A DNA stretch of 10,821 nucleotides from CAYWKU01 sp964459325. Its GTDB lineage: Bacteria; RBG-13-61-14; CAYWKU01. Location: NCBI GenBank assembly GCA_964459325.1, contig CAYWKU010000057.1, positions 1-10,821 of the forward strand, read 5' to 3'. The stretch's first letter is position 1. Each line of letters begins with the position of its first letter. A program made the translations under genes and the position numbers. Positions 1-4,978 of this stretch are shown in pieces. Below the pieces are notes generated by a model. It saw only the letters and a list, made by a program, of their open reading frames with translations. It did not search any database and was not told the origin of the DNA.

Positions 1-30
1 CGTTCGCGCAGTAGCATGGTGGGAAATAAG

Positions 31-52
31 ACAAGGGGCTTAAGCCCCTTGT
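31..52. terminator. Perfect palindrome downstream of dnaB, possible terminator
   Basis: A 22-nt perfect palindrome with 9-nt arms (ACAAGGGGC and its complement) around a TTAA centre. On the minus strand it lies about 50 nt past the dnaB stop and is followed by CTTATTT, a poor U-tract, so it is only a moderate intrinsic terminator candidate. A diverged copy lies at 4573-4593, so it may instead belong to a dispersed repeat family. Confidence 0.45.
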
Positions 53-60
53 CCCTCCCC

Positions 61-85
61 TTTGGCCGCCTTGTATGGCGCCAAA
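61..85. repeat. Bulged hairpin just after dnaB
   Basis: Inverted repeat TTTGGCCGCC / GGCGCCAAA with one bulged C and the loop TTGTAT, between the dnaB stop and the palindrome at 31-52. No U-tract follows on either strand. It could be an mRNA 3'-end stabilising hairpin for dnaB. The structure is visible, but its function is inferred. Confidence 0.3.
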
Positions 86-102
86 GCGGGCGAAAGTGTT
101 TA

Positions 103-1485
103 TTAATCGCCGAAGTCCGGAATGTCCTCAATGGACGAATAACTTTCAAAACGGGCGTATTCTTCGAGAAAGGTGAGCTTGACCACGCCCTCGGGGCCGT
201 TGCGGTGCTTCCCGACGATGACTTCCGCCATGTTTCCGAGCGGCGTTTCGGGCTTGTACTTCTTCTCGCGGTATAGAAACAATATCACGTCCGCATCCTG
301 CTCGATGGCGCCGGATTCGCGCAAATCCGCCAGTCGCGGGCGTTTGTCTTCGCGAGCTTCCACGGCCCGGTTAAGCTGGGATATGGCGACCACCGGAATC
401 TCCAACTCCTTGGCCAGGGCTTTGAGCGAGCGGGATATTTCGGAAATTTCCTGCTCCCGGCTGGCGTCGCGTTTTTGCTGATTGCCGCGCATAAGCTGGA
501 GATAGTCCACCACCACCAACCCGATGTTATGCTCGGAAGCCAGCCTGCGGGTCTTGGCCTTCATCTCCAGAACGTTGATAGACGGCGTATCGTCCACAAA
601 CACCTTTGCTTCCCGAAGCACGTTGGCCGCTATCATAAGCTTGGACCAGTCCTCCTTGGGAATGTAACCGTGCCGCAGGTCGCTCGAATCTATTCTGGCT
701 TCGGAGCAAAATAGCCTTTGGGTCACCTGCATCCGGCTCATCTCCAGGCTGAAAAACGCCACCGGAATTTCGCTGTCCACAGCGGCGTTTCGCAATATGT
801 TCAGCGCCAGCGCCGTTTTGCCCATACCGGGCCGTCCGGCGGCGATAATTAGGTCGGAGTTTTGAAATCCGCCGGTAATCTCGTCCAGGTCGTTGTAGCC
901 GGAGGGCACTCCCGTCACGGTGCCGGAGCGCTCCTGAAGCTTTTCCAGATGGCTGATGGATTCCGGCACCAGGTCTCTCATTGTAAAGTAGCCGGGCTTT
1001 ATCTTGTTGGAGGCCACGTCGAAGATGAGGCTTTCGGCCTCGTCGAGAAAACTTTCCACGTCGGAGGGGTTTTCGTAAGCGCCCGAGTTGATTTCGCCGG
1101 TTACAGAAATAAGCTCCCGCAACAGGCTCTTTTCCTTGATTATGCGGGCGTAAGTTTCCACGTGCCGCGCAGTCGGGGCGGCTTCGGTAAGCGAGCCTAT
1201 GTAAGCGACGCCGCCGGCTTTTTCAAGTTTATCCTTCTGCCGCAGGTGCTCGGTTATCGTTACCAGGTCCACCGGCTCACCCCGGTCGGACAGAGTAATC
1301 ATCGCCTCGAATATCAGCCGGTTGCGGGCTTCGTAAAAGTCTTCCGTGCGGACGACCTCCAGCGCACGGTTAAGGGCTCCGTTCTCCAGCAATATCGCCC
1401 CGAGCGCGCCCTGCTCAGCCTCGGAAGAATGCGGCGGAACCTTATGGTATATTTCCTGTACCTTTGCCGAAGAACTGTCCGACAT
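103..1485 (-). CDS. dnaB: Replicative DNA helicase DnaB
   Basis: Hexameric 5'-3' helicase that unwinds DNA at the replication fork and recruits primase; cytoplasmic. The 460 aa length is normal for the family. The N-terminal DnaB domain (about 17-120) starts with the typical PPHSSEAEQGALGAIL stretch. A linker leads to the RecA-like ATPase domain from about 185. Walker A is GRPGMGKTA (217-225, K223/T224). Walker B is VVVDYLQL (324-331, D327). Further family signatures are SQLNR (369-373), DLRESGAIEQDAD (387-399) and GKHRNGP (425-431). No intein or insertion interrupts it. The start is ATG at 1485 with a GAGGGGG Shine-Dalgarno at 1494-1500, 8 nt away. A 264-nt gap to the upstream gene suggests its own promoter. 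All key residues are present, and the call is very secure. Confidence 0.98.
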   Translation of the reverse strand: MSDSSSAKVQEIYHKVPPHSSEAEQGALGAILLENGALNRALEVVRTEDFYEARNRLIFEAMITLSDRGEPVDLVTITEHLRQKDKLEKAGGVAYIGSLTEAAPTARHVETYARIIKEKSLLRELISVTGEINSGAYENPSDVESFLDEAESLIFDVASNKIKPGYFTMRDLVPESISHLEKLQERSGTVTGVPSGYNDLDEITGGFQNSDLIIAAGRPGMGKTALALNILRNAAVDSEIPVAFFSLEMSRMQVTQRLFCSEARIDSSDLRHGYIPKEDWSKLMIAANVLREAKVFVDDTPSINVLEMKAKTRRLASEHNIGLVVVDYLQLMRGNQQKRDASREQEISEISRSLKALAKELEIPVVAISQLNRAVEAREDKRPRLADLRESGAIEQDADVILFLYREKKYKPETPLGNMAEVIVGKHRNGPEGVVKLTFLEEYARFESYSSIEDIPDFGD

Positions 1486-1524
1486 TAAATTATCCCCCTC
1501 TCACTGCATGAAAACGTGGAGGAG

Positions 1525-1551
1525 TTTATAACATACCGCCAGCCATGTCTA
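1525..1551 (-). promoter_or_regulatory. Weak candidate sigma-70 promoter for dnaB
   Basis: On the minus strand, TAGACA (1546-1551; 5 of 6 to TTGACA) and TATAAA (1525-1530; 5 of 6 to TATAAT) are separated by 15 nt, shorter than the optimal 17. The start codon is about 40 nt downstream. The hexamers are good and the spacing is poor, so this is tentative. Confidence 0.3.
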
Positions 1552-1577
1552 CAACCTGAAATAAAATATTTGTCCGA

Positions 1578-1742
1578 CAATCCACAAACTCTCCCCGAAT
1601 CAACTTGCCCACAACCCTCCCAGCGGCTTTCGAAAGCGGCGATAACGGCTACTCTTCCGGGGGTACGGTACATGCCGATATGCTTGTGAAAGCCGTGAAA
1701 TCCCCTGTGGAATCCACAGGGGTGTCCACCGTTTTATCCGCA
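1578..1742. other. Intergenic cluster of imperfect DnaA-box-like motifs
   Basis: The gap between the secreted-protein gene and dnaB (1486-1749) has four 9-mers resembling the DnaA box TTATCCACA, all on the plus strand: CAATCCACA (1578-1586), TTGCCCACA (1605-1613), GAATCCACA (1710-1718) and TTATCCGCA (1734-1742). Each differs from consensus at one or two positions, and none is perfect. A short AT-rich patch lies at 1559-1571. They could serve DnaA-linked control of dnaB, or be chance. No dnaA or dnaN lies nearby. Confidence 0.25.
1702..1722. terminator. Strong short hairpin after the secreted-protein gene
   Basis: Perfect 10-nt arms (CCCCTGTGGA and its complement) around a single central base, 28 nt beyond the stop of the upstream minus-strand gene. 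The minus-strand sequence after it is ATTTCAC, with no real U-run. A Rho-independent terminator is plausible but not textbook. Its right half contains the DnaA-box-like GAATCCACA, so a protein-binding site is an alternative. Confidence 0.4.
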
Positions 1743-1749
1743 GATTTCC

Positions 1750-2247
1750 TCATGGAAGCACGTAATCGGAGCAAAGCTTTTCGATGAACTTTATCACCTT
1801 GAAGTGCTTCTCGCTCTTCGAGTTGGGGGTGTTCACGTTGAAAAATTTTTCTCCGGCGCCCTCCATTTTCAGCGAAAAAATCCGGTTGGCCACGCCTACC
1901 GGGCGCGGGGTGGTCATGGCGTTTTCCTTCAACTCCCAGACATCCACTTTCCTGAACAGTTTCCACAGCTTGAGATAATCTTCGGTCTTCAACTGTGCCG
2001 ATTTTTCGCCCCTGGTTATGGTAAGTTTTTCGGGGGTCACGTTGATGGTTATCATCATCCGCCGGGCCATCCTCTCCCGCCGCTCGGGCGGCAGGTCGGG
2101 GTTGTCGTACTTTATGGTAATGGTGACGGGCTTGAGGGCGCCGTCGGGGCGGTAAGGTTTGTAACGGTCGGATTTTTTTCCCGCGAACGCGACGGTTGTC
2201 AGTATCAATAACAACCCTGCCGGATACACAATATATCGTGCCCGCAT
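1750..2247 (-). CDS. Small secreted protein of unknown function
   Basis: About 165 aa, family not recognised. It begins with a Sec signal peptide: MRARYIV, a hydrophobic core of about residues 8-20, and likely cleavage after AFA (22), giving a mature protein that starts GKKSDRYKP. There is no lipobox Cys, so it is probably periplasmic or exported. The mature part is basic, with alternating hydrophobic residues (VTITIKYD, MMITINVTPEKLTIT) that suggest beta strands, followed by a helical C-terminus with an isolated Cys near the end. An in-frame ATG at 2262 would add five residues, but the SD-like GGGGGTAGG at 2252-2260 sits 4 nt before the ATG at 2247, so I chose the latter. It is the third gene of a tight minus-strand run, 29 nt after the reductase stop, and is probably co-transcribed. 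Function unknown. Confidence 0.75.
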   Translation of the reverse strand: MRARYIVYPAGLLLILTTVAFAGKKSDRYKPYRPDGALKPVTITIKYDNPDLPPERRERMARRMMITINVTPEKLTITRGEKSAQLKTEDYLKLWKLFRKVDVWELKENAMTTPRPVGVANRIFSLKMEGAGEKFFNVNTPNSKSEKHFKVIKFIEKLCSDYVLP

Positions 2248-2276
2248 TTTACCTACCCCCATATGAAGTGATTATA

Positions 2277-3461
2277 TCACCTGATGAAACCCAGGGCAAG
2301 ACGAAATATCATCCCGGCAATGAGTTTTACCGTGGCCTCCTTCCGACCCGCCAGCAAATCAGCCGCCGTGCGAACCAGCTTTTCATCGCCAAGCCCCGCG
2401 CGGGCGACCGTCAGGTGCCGGCGGCCATAAAAGGCTTTCGCGCCGTATCGGGTGAGCATGAGCGATTTTCCCAGCGGCGACCATTTTATGCGGCTCATAT
2501 GCTTCTTGAAGGAATAATCCCCGCTCCGAAGCGCTTCCGACAGCGATTCGGCGGCTATGATGCCGTATTCGAGGGCGTAGGATATGCCTTCGCCCAGAAG
2601 CGGGTCAACTCCCGCGGATTCTCCGGCCAGTATAACTCCCGGGGCGCAGAAAGGCCCTCCCGGGTCGAATTGACGCTCCGGGTAGAACCGGAACTCCGCC
2701 CGGGCGGCGTCGAGACCTTCGGAGGTCATAAACTTCTGCAATTCTTCTTTGATGGCGGAGGATTCGCGGCGCTTCCATTCGTAAACGCCGGCGTTTATCC
2801 ATTGCTCTCCCTCGTTCAAAAAGGGAAATATCCACCTGTAGCCGGGAACGCCCTCCACCACCCGCCTGAAATCCAGCATAAAGCCCCTTTCCGTGTGGGT
2901 AAAATGCCCCGGAGGCGCGGGCATGGACGCCATCCCCAAGAGGTAAACGCCCTCGTCGCGGGAGCCGAAAAGCTCACGCCTGACAACGCTTTTCGCGCCG
3001 TCCGCCCCCACCACCGCCCTGCACCGTATTTCGCCCTCGGATGTAGCCAGCACTATTTCCCCGCCGCTGCGGGTAACGCGGTTCACCCGCACCCCCTGCC
3101 GGAAATCGATACCGTATTCGGTCAACTTTTGAGCCAGTCGGGCGTCGAAAAGCTCACGCCTGACCACCCTCGATATGCCGGGCGATTCCAGCCATTTATC
3201 GAACGAGGCCGTCTTTATCAGGACCCTGTCTATGGGAGCGTAGGGGACATCGACATCGAGACCCAGCTTTTCCAGCACCTTCCACGCCCGGCCGTTGACG
3301 CCTCCGGCGCATACCTTTTCGCGGGGGTGGCGCATCGCTTCCAGCACCGTTACCCGCGCGGCAAGCTCGGGGGATATTCGATGCAAAGCGATTGCCGCGG
3401 CGCAACCGGCGGGGCCGGAGCCGACTATTACCGCGTCGCGACACTTAGACTTGTTGTTCAT
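2277..3461 (-). CDS. Geranylgeranyl reductase family FAD-dependent oxidoreductase
   Basis: A 394-aa flavoprotein of the geranylgeranyl reductase / PHBH-like class, whose members saturate double bonds of polyprenyl chains in lipids, quinones or chlorophyll tails. The FAD-binding Rossmann motif is GSGPAG (14-19). The family segment EKVCAGGV (48-55) carries Cys51. GADGAKSVVRR (152-162) is the second dinucleotide motif. AGESAGVDPLLGEGISYALEYG (279-300) is the third FAD motif. The C-terminus is basic with two hydrophobic stretches (about 376-394), possibly touching the membrane. The reading frame stays open upstream to 3776, but that part overlaps the neighbouring gene and resembles no protein. 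The true start is ATG at 3461, which shares ATGA with the upstream TGA stop and follows GAGGAG directly, implying translational coupling. The substrate cannot be told from sequence. Confidence 0.92.
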   Translation of the reverse strand: MNNKSKCRDAVIVGSGPAGCAAAIALHRISPELAARVTVLEAMRHPREKVCAGGVNGRAWKVLEKLGLDVDVPYAPIDRVLIKTASFDKWLESPGISRVVRRELFDARLAQKLTEYGIDFRQGVRVNRVTRSGGEIVLATSEGEIRCRAVVGADGAKSVVRRELFGSRDEGVYLLGMASMPAPPGHFTHTERGFMLDFRRVVEGVPGYRWIFPFLNEGEQWINAGVYEWKRRESSAIKEELQKFMTSEGLDAARAEFRFYPERQFDPGGPFCAPGVILAGESAGVDPLLGEGISYALEYGIIAAESLSEALRSGDYSFKKHMSRIKWSPLGKSLMLTRYGAKAFYGRRHLTVARAGLGDEKLVRTAADLLAGRKEATVKLIAGMIFRLALGFIR

Positions 3462-4519
3462 CTCCTCGATGCAACCTCTGTCATTGCGGCGATGTTCTCG
3501 GGCGGCGTGGCCGGCCCGACCGGGCCGCAGGCGGACAGTATAAGGGGCATCCGGGCCGACCGGGCGCTTTCGAGGCAGCTTTCGGCGGCGGATTTTACGT
3601 CTTCCGGCGAATCGCTCTCCAGTGTCTGCGGCCACACGTGGCCCAAGAGCGCCGACTTGCCCGCCATGTTTCTCAGGCTCATTATCGGCGCCGAGTCGTG
3701 AACCTGCATCATGGCGGGCTTCAACCTGCCCAAAAGCGCCGCGTGCTCGATGCCGGCGTTCGGAGAAAGGTAACACCGCGAAGCCGAAAAGGAAGCGGCG
3801 GAAAACACCAGCGCCCGTGTGGCCCTCCAGTAAACCTCGTGAAACTCCTCCGCCTTGATGTCACCCATCGCCGGGTCGTCGAATATTATCCCCGGGTTCA
3901 GCCGCCGGGTGGTGAAGCGGGCCAGCTTTATCAGCCTCAACAGAGTGCGGGTAATGACACCCGCCAGCTCCGACATCTGCGCCGGATGCGAGGCCGTCCA
4001 TTCGGCAAAGTGCAGCGGGCCGCACAACTGCCGCGCCACGGTGGCGGGGCCGGGGATGCGCAGCACCGATATGACCGGCGCATGGCCTTCGAGTTGCAGC
4101 CTCCTGCGCCACTCGAAGAACTTCGGCATCAGGCCCGCTTCTTCGAGGGCCGTCGAATCCACCCGCGCGGCGATTTGCGCCACGGCGTCGGGGCTTTCGA
4201 GCACCGGCTCGGGCCGGGGACGGCCTTCTTTGTCGGTGAATATGCTCCCGCCGAAAACGGACGCCGGCACCGCTCCGTCAAAATCGACCCGGGGAGTCAG
4301 CTTGAGTCCCGCCGCCCGCTCGAGCAACGACGCCGCCTTCCGGCGCGCCTCGCGCTGGGCGCGGTAGTCCGAGTAGTAAGCCTCCGGGTCTTCGCCCGCG
4401 GCCCGGGCCAGCCATGTTCCCGGCATGTCGAGCGCCACGGCGGGGCGTTTCAGGGAGACACCCTCCCCCGAGGCCGCTATTTTCAGAAATGAGCCGCGTG
4501 CAAAACCCGTCCCGAGCAT
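3458..4519 (-). CDS. UroD/MtaA-superfamily protein (not a true HemE)
   Basis: 353 aa with features of the uroporphyrinogen-decarboxylase / cobamide methyltransferase fold: an N-terminal RPAVALDMPGTW segment, PVLESPDAVAQI (105-116), and the C-terminal LSACGPVGPATPPENIAAM (328-346), which matches the 'GC..P.TP.EN..A' ending of this superfamily. The RQAGR substrate-binding motif of real HemE is absent, so heme synthesis is unlikely. Compared with MtaA-type methyltransferases, where zinc is held by HxC plus a distal Cys, I see H274-D-S and C331: His and the distal Cys are present, and the middle Cys appears to be Ser. No corrinoid protein lies nearby. It is first in a likely operon and overlaps the reductase by 4 nt. 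The start at 4519 has no Shine-Dalgarno, so it is either leaderless or begins further in. Substrate unknown. Confidence 0.75.
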   Translation of the reverse strand: MLGTGFARGSFLKIAASGEGVSLKRPAVALDMPGTWLARAAGEDPEAYYSDYRAQREARRKAASLLERAAGLKLTPRVDFDGAVPASVFGGSIFTDKEGRPRPEPVLESPDAVAQIAARVDSTALEEAGLMPKFFEWRRRLQLEGHAPVISVLRIPGPATVARQLCGPLHFAEWTASHPAQMSELAGVITRTLLRLIKLARFTTRRLNPGIIFDDPAMGDIKAEEFHEVYWRATRALVFSAASFSASRCYLSPNAGIEHAALLGRLKPAMMQVHDSAPIMSLRNMAGKSALLGHVWPQTLESDSPEDVKSAAESCLESARSARMPLILSACGPVGPATPPENIAAMTEVASRR

Positions 4520-4526
4520 GGCTATC

Positions 4527-4556
4527 AGGCTACGCTAAAACGCACAAGAATGTCAA
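4527..4556 (-). promoter_or_regulatory. Candidate promoter for the UroD-like/reductase operon
   Basis: On the minus strand a perfect TTGACA (4551-4556) is followed after 18 nt by a weak -10, TAGCCT (4527-4532). Initiation about 7 nt downstream would fall at or next to the ATG at 4519. The mRNA would then be leaderless, which agrees with the missing Shine-Dalgarno. The -35 is strong and the -10 poor. Confidence 0.35.
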
Positions 4557-4572
4557 TCGGACGTGGAAAGAG

Positions 4573-4593
4573 ACAAAGGGCTTAAGCTCCTTG
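4573..4593. repeat. Diverged copy of the dnaB-downstream palindrome
   Basis: ACAAAGGGCTTAAGCTCCTTG matches the palindrome at 31-52 except for two internal substitutions and the last base. The similarity continues into a C/T-rich right flank (CCTTCCC here, CCCTCCC there). The substitutions weaken the hairpin. The two copies bracket the minus-strand block dnaB to UroD-like. A dispersed repeat is the simplest reading. Confidence 0.5.
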
Positions 4594-4609
4594 CCTTCCC
4601 GCAGGGTAG

Positions 4610-4638
4610 CCCGGCTTAAAGCGAAAGCGTAAGCCGGG
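4610..4638. repeat. REP-like hairpin, copy 1
   Basis: Perfect 9-nt arms CCCGGCTTA / TAAGCCGGG enclose 11 nt that contain GCGAAAGC, a GNRA-type tetraloop on a GC mini-stem. It is preceded by GGGTAG. An inverted copy lies at 4842-4870, with a compensated C/G swap in the stem. Both resemble short palindromic intergenic repeats that recur in many bacterial genomes. Copy number in this genome cannot be seen here. Confidence 0.7.
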
Positions 4639-4651
4639 TTGCTTTAGCAAC
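4638..4651. repeat. Small GTTGC hairpin
   Basis: GTTGC-TTTA-GCAAC stem-loop abutting the previous hairpin. The 9-mer GCAACGGGA that starts in its right arm (4647-4655) recurs at 4808-4816, and inverted at 4891-4899, so it is part of the repeat mosaic. Confidence 0.5.
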
Positions 4652-4704
4652 GGGAGTTGATAGAGCGAAGCTCACAGGAAAGCAGTGTGGACGTCTTCGT
4701 TAAT

Positions 4705-4772
4705 CATGGTAGGGGCGACACTCTTGTCGCCCATGCCGTTTATAGCCCGACAGGAGTGTCGGGCCTACCATG
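4705..4772. repeat. Cloverleaf-like double-hairpin repeat
   Basis: Outer arms CATGGTAGG (4705-4713) and CCTACCATG (4764-4772) are perfectly complementary. Between them are two 8-bp hairpins: GGGCGACA-CTCT-TGTCGCCC (4713-4732) and GCCCGACA-GGAG-TGTCGGGC (4745-4764). The two halves are also inverted copies of each other over about 28 nt, with differences in the small stems that preserve pairing. The whole can fold as a three-way junction or as one long hairpin. It is non-coding and probably a dispersed miniature repeat. Confidence 0.75.
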
Positions 4773-4807
4773 CGAGGTGGGCATAGAGGCCCGTACGGAT
4801 TGCGCAA

Positions 4808-4899
4808 GCAACGGGAAATTTTTTCTCCTGCGCCTTCGGCCCCGGGCTTACGCTCGCGCTTTAAGCCCGGCTACCCGCTAGCAAACGTTTTCCCGTTGC
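4808..4899. repeat. Long inverted repeat containing REP-like hairpin copy 2
   Basis: Outer arms GCAACGGGAAA (4808-4818) and its exact complement (4889-4899) enclose a hairpin with arms CCGGGCTTA (4842-4850) and TAAGCCCGG (4862-4870). The inner hairpin with its CTACCC flank is the inverted copy of the element at 4610-4638. Further right, GCTACCCTGC (4928-4937) is the reverse complement of 4601-4610, extending the mosaic. The rest of 4900-4978 shows no gene. Confidence 0.7.
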
Positions 4900-4978
4900 T
4901 GACGCGACCCATGCGTATAACGACGCGGCTACCCTGCTACGCCGCCTCGCCCTGAAGGGGGCCGGATTTAAACGCAAG

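Noticed and set aside
862..1488. 208-aa plus-strand frame opposite dnaB
   Set aside because: Antisense to a fully intact DnaB and shows no domain; a shadow frame.
2196..3701. 501-aa open frame on the plus strand
   Set aside because: It lies wholly antisense to the geranylgeranyl reductase and secreted-protein genes and its translation is Pro/Arg/His-rich without recognisable motifs; a shadow of GC-rich coding DNA.
3462..3776. N-terminal extension of the reductase
   Set aside because: The extra 105 residues are Arg-rich, overlap the UroD-like gene and precede the normal flavoprotein N-terminus; ATG 3461 with ATGA coupling is the better start.
3638..4492. 284-aa plus-strand frame opposite the UroD-like gene
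   Set aside because: The translation is low-complexity Arg/Pro/Gly and the opposite strand gives a recognisable superfamily protein.
4705..4772. tRNA gene because of the cloverleaf shape
   Set aside because: No anticodon-loop, T-loop or CCA features, and only two inner arms.
4657..4881. 74-aa plus-strand frame in the intergenic repeats
   Set aside because: It crosses the cloverleaf and REP-like hairpins, has no Shine-Dalgarno and no protein-like composition.
4561..4950. CRISPR array
   Set aside because: Repeats are inverted, of differing lengths and not evenly spaced; there are no cas genes in the window.
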